The notes beneath the pieces were generated by a model. It searched no databases. It had not been told where the DNA came from and saw only the letters and a program-made list of their open reading frames with translations. The position numbers and the translations under genes were made by a program. Shown piece after piece: positions 26,916 through 36,040 of a DNA stretch of 64,000 nucleotides; position 1 is the first letter of the stretch, and every line of letters starts with the position of its first letter. The stretch comes from Peteryoungia desertarenae (GTDB taxonomy: Bacteria; Pseudomonadota; Alphaproteobacteria; Rhizobiales; Rhizobiaceae). The stretch covers positions 2,324,501 to 2,388,500 of the forward strand of contig NZ_CP058350.1 of the NCBI RefSeq assembly GCF_005860795.2, read 5' to 3'.

Positions 26916-29117
26916 ATGACTCATCGCCTCACGCGCGCCGCCCTGACGGCCGCTCTTCTGGCCTCTGCCGCCATGCCGGCTGCTGCAGACCAGGTATTCA
27001 ACCGTATTGCCAGCTTCCCCGTCGCTCAGAACCTGCCTGCGGACAAGGACAAGTTGACCCAAACCTCTGCCGAAATCATCACGGCCAGTGAAGACGGCAA
27101 CATGCTGATCTATTCCGACAGCCCGCTTGGTGGCATCGGTTTTGTCGACATCACTGACGCCAAGGCTCCCAAGGCTGCCGGCGTTCTGATGATGGATGGC
27201 GAGCCGACTTCGGTTGCCGTTGCCGGTGGCAAGGTGCTTGTTGGCGTCAACACATCTGAAAGCTTCACCAATCCGTCCGGTAACCTCGCCGTTGTCGATC
27301 TGGCTTCGAAAGCCGTTGAAGCAACCTGCGACATTGGTGGTCAGCCTGATTCTGTCGCTGTATCGCCCGACAAGAGCTTTGTGGCGATCGCCATTGAGAA
27401 CGAGCGCGATGAAGACCTGAACGACGGTGAGCTCCCGCAGATGCCTGCCGGCGATCTCGTCATCGTTTCCTTGAACGATGGCGTTGCCGATTGCGGCGGC
27501 CTGAAGCGTGTAGCGCTGACGGGTCTCGCACAGGTGGGTGGTGACGATCCGGAGCCGGAATTCGTTGCCATCAATAGCCTCGGCGAGATCGCTGTGACGC
27601 TGCAGGAAAACAACCATATCGCCATAGTCGACGGCAAGACTGGCGACGTCACCTCGCATTTCTCCGCCGGCCAGGTGGATCTGAAGGGCATCGACACCAA
27701 GACCGACGGCGCCCTGACATTTACAGGCTCCAAGGACGGCGTCGTGCGCGAGCCGGACGCCTTGAAGTGGCTTGATGACGACCGCTTCGTCATCGCAAAC
27801 GAGGGGGACTATGAAGGCGGGTCGCGTGGCTTTACCATCTTCAACAAATCGGGCGAAATGCTTTACGAGTCCGGCCCGTCACTCGAGCATGAGATCGCTT
27901 CCATCGGTCATTTCCCGGATCGTCGCGCCCGTTCGAAAGGCATAGAGCCTGAAGGCCTGGAGGCCGCAGCCTTCGGTGACACGAAGTACTTCTTCGTTCT
28001 CTCGGAGCGCTCTTCCATCGTTGGCGTCTACAAGGACACCGGCGGCGAGCCGGAACTCCTGCAGCTGCTGCCATCGGGCATCTCTCCGGAAGGTGCCGTT
28101 GCAATCCCCGCGCGCAATCTGTTCGCTACAGCGAATGAGGTCGACCTCGGCGAAGATGGTCTCCCACGTTCTCATGTCATGCTCTACGAGCTTGCGGAAG
28201 GCGAGGCCGCCTATCCGATGATCCGGTCTGTCATGGTCGATGGCGCACCGATCGGGTGGGGTGCTCTTTCCGGACTGGCCGCCGATGCCGAGAAAGCCGG
28301 TACGCTCTATGCGGTCAATGACAGCTTTTATGGCATGCAGCCCCAGATCTTCACGATCGACGCAACGCAGAAGCCTGCCATGATCACTTCGGCTCTGCCG
28401 ATCACCCGTGGCGGTGCCGCTGCACAGAAACTTGACATTGAAGGCATCACTGGAGACGGCAAGGGCGGCTTCTGGCTGGCCTCGGAGGGGCGTACCGACC
28501 GTCTGATCCCGCACGCGCTCTACCACGTCGACGCCAAGGGCGAGATCAAGCAGGAAATCGCGCTTCCCGCCGAACTCCTGAACAATGAAATCCGCTTCGG
28601 CTTCGAAGGGGTGACCATGATCGGCGAAGGCGACGATGCGACGCTTTGGATGGCCGTTCAGCGCGAATGGGCCGATGACGCCAAGGGCACCGTCAAGCTC
28701 GTTTCCTACAATATCAAGTCGAAGGAGTGGGGCGCTGTCCGTTATCCGCTCGAAGCTCCGGCGGAAGGCGCCTGGGTCGGTCTGTCAGAAATCACCGCCC
28801 ATGGTGACTATGTCTATATCGTCGAGCGCGACAACCAGGTGGGCGAAAACGCCAAGCTCAAGAAGCTATACCGCGTTGCCATCGCCGACCTGAAGCCGGC
28901 CAAGCTCGGCGGCGAACTGCCGATGGTCGCAAAGGAAGAAGTCCATGACTTCGTTCCCGATCTGAAGGCCGCCACCAATGGCTATATCGTTGACAAGCTG
29001 GAAGGCTTTGTCTTTGACGCCAGCGGCAAGGCTTTTGCCGTGACCGACAATGACGGCGTCGATGACTCCTCCGGCGAAACCCTGTTCTGGGAAGTCAACC
29101 TAAAGGGCACCAACTGA
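26916..29117 (+). CDS. Secreted esterase-like activity of phytase family protein
   Basis: The 733-residue protein starts with a Sec signal peptide (cleavage likely after AMPAAA-D). The N-terminal half looks like a beta-propeller of LVIVD/YVTN type (GDLVIVSL, GNLAVVDL, NNHIAIVDGKTG). The C-terminal part (about residues 440-720) matches the esterase-like phytase domain, with GALSGLAADAEKAGTLYAVND, LDIEGITGDGKGGFWLASEG and GFEGVTMIGEG. It should act in the periplasm or outside the cell on phosphate esters. TGGAGGA precedes ATG 26916, and a PHO box lies upstream. Confidence 0.88.
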   Translation: MTHRLTRAALTAALLASAAMPAAADQVFNRIASFPVAQNLPADKDKLTQTSAEIITASEDGNMLIYSDSPLGGIGFVDITDAKAPKAAGVLMMDGEPTSVAVAGGKVLVGVNTSESFTNPSGNLAVVDLASKAVEATCDIGGQPDSVAVSPDKSFVAIAIENERDEDLNDGELPQMPAGDLVIVSLNDGVADCGGLKRVALTGLAQVGGDDPEPEFVAINSLGEIAVTLQENNHIAIVDGKTGDVTSHFSAGQVDLKGIDTKTDGALTFTGSKDGVVREPDALKWLDDDRFVIANEGDYEGGSRGFTIFNKSGEMLYESGPSLEHEIASIGHFPDRRARSKGIEPEGLEAAAFGDTKYFFVLSERSSIVGVYKDTGGEPELLQLLPSGISPEGAVAIPARNLFATANEVDLGEDGLPRSHVMLYELAEGEAAYPMIRSVMVDGAPIGWGALSGLAADAEKAGTLYAVNDSFYGMQPQIFTIDATQKPAMITSALPITRGGAAAQKLDIEGITGDGKGGFWLASEGRTDRLIPHALYHVDAKGEIKQEIALPAELLNNEIRFGFEGVTMIGEGDDATLWMAVQREWADDAKGTVKLVSYNIKSKEWGAVRYPLEAPAEGAWVGLSEITAHGDYVYIVERDNQVGENAKLKKLYRVAIADLKPAKLGGELPMVAKEEVHDFVPDLKAATNGYIVDKLEGFVFDASGKAFAVTDNDGVDDSSGETLFWEVNLKGTN

Positions 29118-29135
29118 TCGGTTGACTGACGGCTG

Positions 29136-29179
29136 AAAGAAAAGAGGCCGGGTGATCGCTCCCCCGGCCTCTTTCTTTT
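29136..29179. terminator. Bidirectional terminator
   Basis: A long stem of AAAGAAAAGAGGCCGGG with CCCGGCCTCTTTCTTT sits between two convergent genes. The A- and T-rich flanks would give a U tract in both directions. Confidence 0.88.
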
Positions 29180-29200
29180 GTGTCTATCCGTTTCCACGCC

Positions 29201-30187
29201 TTACCAGCGCTGATGCACATGGGGCGCAATCAGCCGCTCATAGGTTTCGCGCGCCGCAGTCATGACATCGGCTGAAAGCGGCGCAAGGTCTGACGCTGCA
29301 GCATTGGCCTTGGCCTGCTCGCTATTGCGCGCACCCGGGATCACGACCGTGACGGCCTCATGCATGAGGATCCAGCGCAGCGCAAATTGCGCCATGGAAG
29401 CCCCGTCAGGCACAAGCCTGCGGATTTCCTCGACGGCAGCGAGGCCGGTTTCGAAGGGAACGCCGGCGAAGGTCTCCCCCACATCGAACGCCTCGCCATT
29501 CCGGTTGAAGTTCCGGTGATCCTCGCTGGCGAACTGCGTCTGTGCGTTGATCTTGCCCGTCAACAATCCGCTGGCGAGCGGAACGCGGGCGATCACGGCG
29601 ATATTCTTGCGCTTGGCTTCCTGGAAGAACAGCCCCGCCGGGCGTTGCCGGAACATGTTGAAGATGATCTGGACTGAAACAACACCCGGATACTCGATCG
29701 CCTTCAGCGCTTCTTCAACCTTCTCGACTGACACGCCGTAATTCTTGATCTTGCCGGCCTTCTTGATCTCTTCCAGACCCTCGAACATGTCCGGACGATA
29801 ATAGACTTCGGTTGGCGGGCAGTGCAGCTGAACAAGGTCGAGGCAATCGATCTCCAGGTTCTTCAGTGAACGGTCAATAAAAGCCTCGATATTCGCTTTT
29901 GTGTAGCCATCGGCTACGTGCGGATTGAGCCGTCGTCCGGCCTTGGAGGCCACCATGGAGCGTTCTCCGCCACGGCTCTTCAAAACATCGGCAATGATTC
30001 GTTCCGAGCGCCCGTCGCCATAGACGTCTGCCGTATCGATGAAGGTCATGCCGGCATCAAGGGCCGCGTTGAGGGCAGCGCGTCCATCGGCTTCCGAGAC
30101 GTCGCCCCAGGAACCGCCGATCTGCCAGGCGCCAAAACCGATATCGCTGACAGTAAAGCCGGTCTGGCCGAATTGATGATGTCTCAT
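29201..30187 (-). CDS. Aldo/keto reductase
   Basis: This NADPH-dependent TIM-barrel oxidoreductase has 328 residues. Family marks are GFGAWQIGGSWGD, the catalytic Asp and Tyr in FIDTADVYGDGRSE, a Lys in VASKAGRR, and a C-terminal cofactor segment VIPGARNSEQAKAN. A histidine is present in LVQLHCPP. ATG 30187 has GGGAGAC upstream; the frame continues to 30241. Substrate unknown. Confidence 0.93.
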   Translation of the reverse strand: MRHHQFGQTGFTVSDIGFGAWQIGGSWGDVSEADGRAALNAALDAGMTFIDTADVYGDGRSERIIADVLKSRGGERSMVASKAGRRLNPHVADGYTKANIEAFIDRSLKNLEIDCLDLVQLHCPPTEVYYRPDMFEGLEEIKKAGKIKNYGVSVEKVEEALKAIEYPGVVSVQIIFNMFRQRPAGLFFQEAKRKNIAVIARVPLASGLLTGKINAQTQFASEDHRNFNRNGEAFDVGETFAGVPFETGLAAVEEIRRLVPDGASMAQFALRWILMHEAVTVVIPGARNSEQAKANAAASDLAPLSADVMTAARETYERLIAPHVHQRW

Positions 30188-30327
30188 AGTCTGTCTCCCA
30201 TGTTTGCGGTTCCAGCTAACAAGTGGAGCGCAGAACGGCAAGGATCAACTTGTCTGATGATCCGCCAACCCTCCGGCAACGAAATGGGTGGCACAGGTAA
30301 ACTGAGCTGAGATGGGTGAAAAAAGAT

Positions 30328-30492
30328 ATGGCGAAGATGATTCGCAAGGCAAACCTTCCGACCAAGACCTGTCCGGCCTGTGGCCGTCCCTTTGCCTGGC
30401 GCAAGAAATGGGAGCGGGATTGGGACAATGTCGTCTACTGCTCCGAGCGATGCCGGAGGGAGGGAAAAACCGTAAAGCCAAAGCCGACGTAA
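30328..30492 (+). CDS. DUF2256 zinc-ribbon-like small protein
   Basis: This is a 54-residue protein with the DUF2256 pattern: [18 protein letters not shown], then [10 protein letters not shown]. Four cysteines (CxxC and CxxxC) probably bind zinc. The function is unknown. It ends 10 bp before the MFS gene, so the two are likely co-translated. ATG 30337 is a second possible start. Confidence 0.85.
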   Translation: MAKMIRKANLPTKTCPACGRPFAWRKKWERDWDNVVYCSERCRREGKTVKPKPT

Positions 30493-30502
30493 TGGGGAGA
30501 CC

Positions 30503-31900
30503 ATGGTCGACCTTAGCCCTGTCCTCCGGGTGCTGCCCGACCGTCCTCTTGTACCGGATCCTTGCATGACCGCGTCACCGCCCATCCCAGAAAGCCGCTA
30601 TGCGATCTATGCCTTGCCGGCACTGCCTTTGGCAGCAATCGCCCTGCCATTTTACATTGTCCTGCCGACATTCTACGCCGACAACTTCGGTCTTTCGCTT
30701 GCGGCAATCGGCACCCTTCTTCTGGTCATTCGCATGATTGACGCCGTCACCGATCCGCTGTTCGGCTGGCTTTCCGATCGGGTGCGCTCGCGCTACGGCA
30801 GACGGCGTTTCTTCTTTCTGTTGTCACTGCCGCTGACCGCTCTGTCCGCCTTCATGCTGTTCTGGCCCCCGGTCGATGCCGGTCTCATCTATCTGGCGGG
30901 CTGGGGCGTTGCCCTTTCGATCGGCGCCACCTGGACTTTGCTGCCCTACACCGCTTGGGGGGCAGAGCTTGCGACCGGCTATCAGCAACGGGTCCGGCTG
31001 TCCGGCTGGCGCGAGGGTGCAACCCTGATCGGATCGCTGCTCGCGATCACTCTGCCTTTTGTCGGCGGTCTGGACACGGCGGAAGGCTTCCATGGAATGG
31101 CCTGGGTTGCCGTCTTCATCGCAGTTGTTCTTCCACTTGCGGGAAGTCTGGCTTTCTGGCGGGTTCCCGAGCCGCTTGATCGCTCCACCCGCGTGCTCGG
31201 ACTGAAGGAGAGTGCTACCCATCTCTGGGCCAACAAGCCTTTCCTGCGGCTGGCGCTCGCCTTTCTGCTCAACAGCTTTGCCAATGCCATTCCGGCATCG
31301 CTGTTCATCTACTTCGTCGGCCAAAGGCTTGGCGTGCCCGCATTGCAGGGCCCCTTGCTGTTCACCTATTTCCTCTGCGCCATTGCCGGCGTGCCGTTGG
31401 CAGTCATCGTCGCCAAGCGATTCGGGAAGCATCGGGCCTGGTGTTATGCCATGCTGGCGGCCTGCGCGATTTTCTCAGTCGCCGGATTTCTGGGGGAGGG
31501 GGATGTGGTCCCCTTCGCCATCGTCTGCGTGACAACAGGCTTGCTGCTCGGTTTCGACCTGACGCTGCCGCCGGCAATCCAGGCAGATGTGATTGACAAC
31601 GATACGGCGCTTTCTGGCGAACAACGCTCTGGCCTCTACTTTGCCGCCTGGAGCTTCATCACCAAGTTTTCCGTGGCGCTGTCGGCGGGCGTCGTTTTCC
31701 CATTGCTCGATTTCGCAGGCTTCATTGGCGATCAATCTGCGGCCCAGACGCCGGCAGCCCTTGATGCGCTCTCCACACTCTATGCCTGGCTCCCAATCTT
31801 GCCAAAACTGGCAGCGATTGCGATCATGTGGAAGTTTTCTCTTGATGAAAACGAACAGCAGCGACTGAACGGTCTGATTGCCGCGCGCCAGCAGGCATAG
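30503..31900 (+). CDS. MFS transporter (GPH-like)
   Basis: The 465-residue protein has about 12 membrane helices and resembles the glycoside-pentoside-hexuronide cation symporter group of the MFS: RMIDAVTDPLFGWLSDRVRSRYGRRR is the typical loop after helix 2. The transported compound cannot be told. GGGGAGA sits at good spacing before ATG 30503; ATG 30566 is an alternative that would remove a 21-residue non-membrane leader. Confidence 0.85.
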   Translation: MVDLSPVLRVLPDRPLVPDPCMTASPPIPESRYAIYALPALPLAAIALPFYIVLPTFYADNFGLSLAAIGTLLLVIRMIDAVTDPLFGWLSDRVRSRYGRRRFFFLLSLPLTALSAFMLFWPPVDAGLIYLAGWGVALSIGATWTLLPYTAWGAELATGYQQRVRLSGWREGATLIGSLLAITLPFVGGLDTAEGFHGMAWVAVFIAVVLPLAGSLAFWRVPEPLDRSTRVLGLKESATHLWANKPFLRLALAFLLNSFANAIPASLFIYFVGQRLGVPALQGPLLFTYFLCAIAGVPLAVIVAKRFGKHRAWCYAMLAACAIFSVAGFLGEGDVVPFAIVCVTTGLLLGFDLTLPPAIQADVIDNDTALSGEQRSGLYFAAWSFITKFSVALSAGVVFPLLDFAGFIGDQSAAQTPAALDALSTLYAWLPILPKLAAIAIMWKFSLDENEQQRLNGLIAARQQA

Positions 31901-31944
31901 CGAACCCTAGAGATGAGCGTGCGATGCTGTCACAAGGGAAAGAA

Positions 31945-32020
<76 letters not shown>

Positions 32021-32059
32021 GTGCGCCTTGCGGATCATGTCCGCCGCGTCGGTGGCTGT

Positions 32060-32088
32060 GATCTATGCGGATCGGAAAAAAACCGCAA
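32060..32088 (-). promoter_or_regulatory. Promoter of tRNA-Val
   Basis: On the minus strand TTGCGG and TAGATC are separated by 17 nt. Transcription would start near 32053, about 33 nt before the mature tRNA. Confidence 0.6.
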
Positions 32089-32268
32089 GACCGTTTCTCG
32101 AGATTTTTTCTTTTTTTTCTTTGTCCACATGGGCGTGAACGAAAAGAAGCCCGCAATATCGGGGCTTTGTGCCTGCGGCGGGTTGTCGCGATGAGGTGCG
32201 GTCCGCATGGGTGAGGACAGCCTTTAGGGATAAAAGCAGCTTGGTCATTGTTTTGTCTTGAAAGCTGC

Positions 32269-32296
32269 TTGACACTACCAAACGAACCCCTTAGTT
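32269..32296 (+). promoter_or_regulatory. Promoter of tRNA-Asp genes
   Basis: TTGACA, 16 nt, TTAGTT. It lies about 59 nt before the first tRNA-Asp. The divergent stretch between this and the tRNA-Val promoter holds no gene. Confidence 0.6.
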
Positions 32297-32354
32297 AGCC
32301 GCTCATCGACCGGCGAGCCCGGTTGGTCGGGGCCCTCGGTCCCTGTGGAAATGC

Positions 32355-32431
32355 GCGGGTGTAGCTCAGTCGGTTAGAGTGCCGGCCTGTCACGCCGGAG
32401 GTCGCGGGTTCGAGCCCCGTCACTCGCGCCA
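32355..32431 (+). tRNA. tRNA-Asp (anticodon GTC), copy 1
   Basis: Acceptor GCGGGTG pairs with CACTCGC; the anticodon loop is CTGTCAC in a CCGGC/GCCGG stem; the T-loop is GTTCGAG. CCA is encoded. Length 77 nt. Confidence 0.97.
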
Positions 32432-32495
32432 GTCCAAAAACAGCGGGAATGTTGGGCTGGAAAGCCCCACAAAGCAGGGAATTCCCTGGAAATGC

Positions 32496-32572
32496 GCGGG
32501 TGTAGCTCAGTCGGTTAGAGTGCCGGCCTGTCACGCCGGAGGTCGCGGGTTCGAGCCCCGTCACTCGCGCCA
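32496..32572 (+). tRNA. tRNA-Asp (anticodon GTC), copy 2
   Basis: Identical to the copy 141 bp upstream, including encoded CCA. The identity extends about 8 bp to the left of the tRNA (GGAAATGC), as expected from a recent tandem duplication. Confidence 0.97.
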
Positions 32573-32695
32573 CTTTTCTTCTCCAAAGCGTACGAGCAAG
32601 CATCGGTCGTCAACGTTGCGTCGATTTAACGCGACAGCATTTTCACCCACTGGTAATGTGTCGCAGGGTAACGGGTGAAAAGGCTTTGGTTGGAC

Positions 32696-32724
32696 TTGCG
32701 CTGATTTGCTGCGTGCGCTAACCA
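32696..32724 (+). promoter_or_regulatory. Candidate nuo operon promoter
   Basis: TTGCGC, 17 nt, TAACCA, about 75-80 nt before nuoA. A 9-bp inverted repeat (TTTTCACCC at 32640-32648, GGGTGAAAA at 32673-32681) lies just upstream. Confidence 0.4.
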
Positions 32725-32797
32725 CGGCTCGATGTAACACTCTTTTCGGCTTGTCGGCTCCGCCCTAAATGCTTAGCAGCATTCAAGACAAGCAGGG

Positions 32798-33172
32798 ATG
32801 GATATGATGACTGAACTCCTCAGCTCCTACATTCCGATCGCTATTTTTATCGGTCTCTCTCTGGTCATCGGCCTGGCGCTGCTGATCGCTCCGTTTGCCG
32901 TGGCCTACAAGGCGCCCGACTCGGAAAAGCTGTCCGCTTATGAATGCGGTTTCAACGCCTTCGACGACGCGCGCATGAAGTTCGACGTTCGCTTTTACCT
33001 GGTGGCGATCCTCTTCATCATCTTCGACCTGGAAGTGGCCTTCCTTTTCCCCTGGGCGGTATCTTTCAGCGAAATTGGCTGGTTCGGTTTCTGGTCGATG
33101 ATGGTCTTCCTCGGCGTGCTGACGGTTGGCTTTATCTATGAATGGAAGAAGGGGGCGCTCGAATGGGAGTGA
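32798..33172 (+). CDS. nuoA: NADH-quinone oxidoreductase subunit A
   Basis: This is a membrane subunit of complex I with three helices. The 124 residues contain the conserved loop [35 protein letters not shown] region (residues about 48-75) that senses quinone-site state. The start may be ATG 32798, 32804 or 32807, as all follow AGGG. It overlaps nuoB by 10 bp. Confidence 0.97.
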   Translation: MDMMTELLSSYIPIAIFIGLSLVIGLALLIAPFAVAYKAPDSEKLSAYECGFNAFDDARMKFDVRFYLVAILFIIFDLEVAFLFPWAVSFSEIGWFGFWSMMVFLGVLTVGFIYEWKKGALEWE

Positions 33173-33744
33173 TCCAGTCCGACGCGACGCTTGTTGCGCC
33201 GCAGGCCAAGGGCATTATCGATCCGAACACCGGCAAGCCGATCGGTTCGGACGACGCCTTTTTTGGCGAAATCAACAACGAGTTGGCCGACAAGGGTTTT
33301 CTTGTCACATCGACTGACGAACTCATCAACTGGGCGCGCACCGGCTCCCTGATGTGGATGACATTCGGTCTTGCCTGCTGCGCTGTTGAAATGATGCAGA
33401 TGTCGATGCCGCGTTACGACGCAGAGCGTTTCGGCTTTGCGCCACGTGCAAGTCCGCGTCAGTCCGACGTGATGATCGTGGCCGGCACGCTGACCAACAA
33501 GATGGCGCCTGCGCTCCGCAAGGTCTATGACCAGATGCCGGAACCGCGTTACGTGATCTCGATGGGTTCCTGTGCCAATGGCGGTGGCTATTATCACTAT
33601 TCCTACTCGGTAGTCCGCGGTTGCGACCGCGTCGTGCCTGTCGACATTTATGTGCCGGGCTGTCCCCCCACGGCGGAAGCGCTGCTTTACGGCGTGCTTC
33701 TGCTGCAGAAGAAAATCCGGCGCACCGGTACGATCGAGCGGTAA
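33163..33744 (+). CDS. nuoB: NADH-quinone oxidoreductase subunit B
   Basis: NuoB carries iron-sulfur cluster N2, the last before quinone. The ligands are visible as the tandem cysteines in [11 protein letters not shown], then [13 protein letters not shown] and [14 protein letters not shown]. Its start ATG 33163 lies inside the end of nuoA, giving 193 residues of normal family sequence. Confidence 0.98.
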   Translation: MGVIQSDATLVAPQAKGIIDPNTGKPIGSDDAFFGEINNELADKGFLVTSTDELINWARTGSLMWMTFGLACCAVEMMQMSMPRYDAERFGFAPRASPRQSDVMIVAGTLTNKMAPALRKVYDQMPEPRYVISMGSCANGGGYYHYSYSVVRGCDRVVPVDIYVPGCPPTAEALLYGVLLLQKKIRRTGTIER

Positions 33745-33762
33745 GGCAAAGGGACAACAAGA

Positions 33763-34365
33763 ATGAGTGAAGCCCTGAACGAGCTGGCCTCCTACATCAA
33801 GGAAGTGCGCGGCACCCTGATCGAATCGAGCGAGATCCGCTTCGGTGATCTGACGCTCACGACGACGGCTGGCAATCTGATTGCATTGCTGACATTTCTT
33901 CGTGACGATGTGCAGTGCGGTTTCGTCAACTTCGTGGATATCTGCGGCGTTGACTACCCGACCCGCGAAGACCGCTTTGATGTCGTCTACCATCTGCTGT
34001 CGCCGCGTCAGAACCTGCGTGTCCGCGTGAAGGTGGCGACCGGTGAGGGCAAACCTGTGCCCTCCGCCTGCTCGGTCTATCCGGGTGCAGACTGGTTCGA
34101 GCGCGAAGCCTGGGACATGTACGGCATTCTGTTCACCGACCACCCGGATCTCCGCCGGATCCTCACCGATTACGGCTTTGAAGGTCACCCGCTTCGCAAG
34201 GACTTCCCGACAACCGGTTTTGTCGAAGTGCGCTACGATGACAACGCCAAGCGTGTCATCTATGAGCCGGTCGAGTTGAAGCAGGAATTCCGTAATTTTG
34301 ATTTCCTTTCGCCCTGGGAAGGCACGGATTACGTGCTGCCCGGAGACGAAAAAGCGGCGAAATAG
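33763..34365 (+). CDS. nuoC: NADH-quinone oxidoreductase subunit C
   Basis: This is a peripheral-arm 30 kDa subunit of complex I, 200 residues, not fused to NuoD. The signature is ERECWDMFGI-like [20 protein letters not shown] followed by GHPLRKDFP. It lies 18 bp after nuoB; the gap before nuoD is enlarged by an inserted cassette. Confidence 0.98.
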   Translation: MSEALNELASYIKEVRGTLIESSEIRFGDLTLTTTAGNLIALLTFLRDDVQCGFVNFVDICGVDYPTREDRFDVVYHLLSPRQNLRVRVKVATGEGKPVPSACSVYPGADWFEREAWDMYGILFTDHPDLRRILTDYGFEGHPLRKDFPTTGFVEVRYDDNAKRVIYEPVELKQEFRNFDFLSPWEGTDYVLPGDEKAAK

Positions 34366-34395
34366 TCATTAGGGAATAGGCAGTAGCCACTAGAA
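34366..34395. repeat. Left flank of IVP cassette, AGGCAGTAG-type repeat
   Basis: After the nuoC stop the sequence contains AGGCAGTAGCCACTAG, a degenerate repeat of the heptamer found inverted at the right flank. Confidence 0.5.
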
Positions 34396-34441
34396 AAGAA
34401 GGAGCACGCAGACGACGATCAACTCCTACCAGGATCTGAAG

Positions 34442-34795
34442 GTGTGGCAACGCGCGATGGATCTTGCGGTAGAGAGCTATGAGTTGACCAAAGACTTTCC
34501 GCGGGAAGAGGTGTATGGCCTTGTCTCGCAGATCAGGCGGGCGGCAAGTTCGGGCCCCGCCAACATCGCGGAAGGGCATGGTCGAAATGCGACGGGTTTA
34601 TTTGTCCAGCATTTGAAGATTGCTCAGGGTTCACTCAAGGAGTTGGAGACACATTTTATTCTGAGTTCGCGCCTCGGATTTGTTCCCAAAGATCAAATCG
34701 GTGATTTGATGATAATGAGCGAAGAAGTCGGAAAAATGTTGAGATCGCTGATCCGCAGCTTGCAGGAAACACGGAATGGTAGACCCACTGAATAA
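34442..34795 (+). CDS. Four-helix-bundle protein (23S rRNA intervening-sequence-protein type)
   Basis: The product matches the IVP/four-helix-bundle family: KVWQRAMDLAVESYELT, then FPREEVYGLVSQIRRAASS, PANIAEGHGR and LKIAQGSLKELETHF. Function is unknown; members were first found inside 23S rRNA intervening sequences. The family's usual first residues (TINSYQDLK) are encoded in frame from 34412, yet no ATG, GTG or TTG precedes them. GGAG lies 7 nt before ACG 34412. Translation would start at GTG 34442 or at a non-standard codon. Copies of a CCTACTG-type heptamer flank it. Confidence 0.75.
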   Translation: MWQRAMDLAVESYELTKDFPREEVYGLVSQIRRAASSGPANIAEGHGRNATGLFVQHLKIAQGSLKELETHFILSSRLGFVPKDQIGDLMIMSEEVGKMLRSLIRSLQETRNGRPTE

Positions 34796-34798
34796 TGT

Positions 34799-34826
34799 CC
34801 TACTGCCTACTGCCTACTGGCTATTG
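34799..34826. repeat. Right flank of IVP cassette, three CCTACTG heptamers
   Basis: CCTACTG occurs three times in tandem (34799-34805, 34806-34812, 34813-34819), followed by a diverged GCTATTG. It is the inverted form of the CAGTAG motif on the left of the cassette. Confidence 0.6.
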
Positions 34827-34849
34827 GCCTTACGGCGCGGAGCGCACTG

Positions 34850-36040
34850 ATGACAGAACACAATGTCCGCAACTTCAACATCAATTTTGGTCCGCAGCAT
34901 CCAGCGGCACACGGCGTCTTGCGCCTTGTTCTCGAACTCGATGGCGAAATCGTCGAGCGTGTTGACCCGCATATCGGACTGCTGCATCGCGGTACCGAAA
35001 AGCTGATCGAAACCAAGACCTACCTTCAGGCGCTGCCCTATTTCGATCGTCTCGACTATGTCGCGCCGATGAACCAGGAACATGCCTATTCTCTGGCTGT
35101 CGAAAAACTGCTGGGGATCGAAATCCCGATCCGTGGCCAGTTGATCCGGGTTCTCTACTCGGAAATAGGGCGTATCCTGTCGCATCTTCTGAACGTGACG
35201 ACGCAGGCCATGGACGTTGGCGCGCTGACCCCGCCGCTCTGGGGCTTTGAAGAGCGTGAAAAGCTGATGGTATTTTATGAGCGCGCCTGCGGCGCACGCA
35301 TGCATGCCGCCTATTTCCGCCCCGGCGGTGTGCATCAGGATTTGCCCCACGAACTGGTCGAAGACATTGGCAAGTGGTGCGACCCCTTCCTGAAGACGCT
35401 TGACGATATCGACGATCTTCTGACCGGCAACCGTATCTTCAAGCAGCGTAACGTCGACATTGGCGTGGTGAGCCTCGACGACGCCTGGGCCTGGGGCTTC
35501 TCCGGCGTCATGGTTCGTGGTTCCGGTGCTGCCTGGGACCTGCGCAAATCGCAGCCTTACGAGTGCTATGCCGATCTCGATTTCGATCTGATGGTGGGCA
35601 AGAACGGCGACTGCTACGATCGTTACCTTATCCGCATGTTCGAGATGCGGGAATCGGTGAAGATCATGAAGCAGTGCGTCAACCGCCTGCTTGGCAATGC
35701 GAAGACGGGTCCGGTGTCGTCGCTTGACGGCAAGGTGGTTCCGCCGAAGCGTGGCGAGATGAAGCGGTCTATGGAAGCACTGATCCACCACTTCAAGCTT
35801 TACACCGAAGGCTATCACGTGCCGGCCGGCGAAGTTTATGCGGCGGTTGAGGCCCCGAAGGGTGAATTCGGCGTCTACCTCGTCTCTGATGGCACCAACA
35901 AGCCCTATCGATGCAAGATCCGCGCTCCGGGTTACGCCCATCTGCAAGCCATGGATTTCCTGTGCCGTGGCCACCAGCTTGCGGACGTGTCTGCGATCCT
36001 TGGATCACTCGACATCGTGTTCGGGGAAGTGGACCGCTGA
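34850..36040 (+). CDS. nuoD: NADH-quinone oxidoreductase subunit D
   Basis: This is the 49 kDa subunit that forms the quinone cavity with NuoB. The 396 residues include [20 protein letters not shown] at the N-terminus, [12 protein letters not shown], and SVSGVVA-type [20 protein letters not shown] at the end. Length is normal. Its stop overlaps the next start (TGATG). Confidence 0.98.
   Translation: MTEHNVRNFNINFGPQHPAAHGVLRLVLELDGEIVERVDPHIGLLHRGTEKLIETKTYLQALPYFDRLDYVAPMNQEHAYSLAVEKLLGIEIPIRGQLIRVLYSEIGRILSHLLNVTTQAMDVGALTPPLWGFEEREKLMVFYERACGARMHAAYFRPGGVHQDLPHELVEDIGKWCDPFLKTLDDIDDLLTGNRIFKQRNVDIGVVSLDDAWAWGFSGVMVRGSGAAWDLRKSQPYECYADLDFDLMVGKNGDCYDRYLIRMFEMRESVKIMKQCVNRLLGNAKTGPVSSLDGKVVPPKRGEMKRSMEALIHHFKLYTEGYHVPAGEVYAAVEAPKGEFGVYLVSDGTNKPYRCKIRAPGYAHLQAMDFLCRGHQLADVSAILGSLDIVFGEVDR

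Noticed and set aside
34799-34819. CRISPR-like tandem repeat
   Set aside because: The three heptamers are contiguous, without spacers, and no cas gene is present; they are flanks of the IVP cassette.
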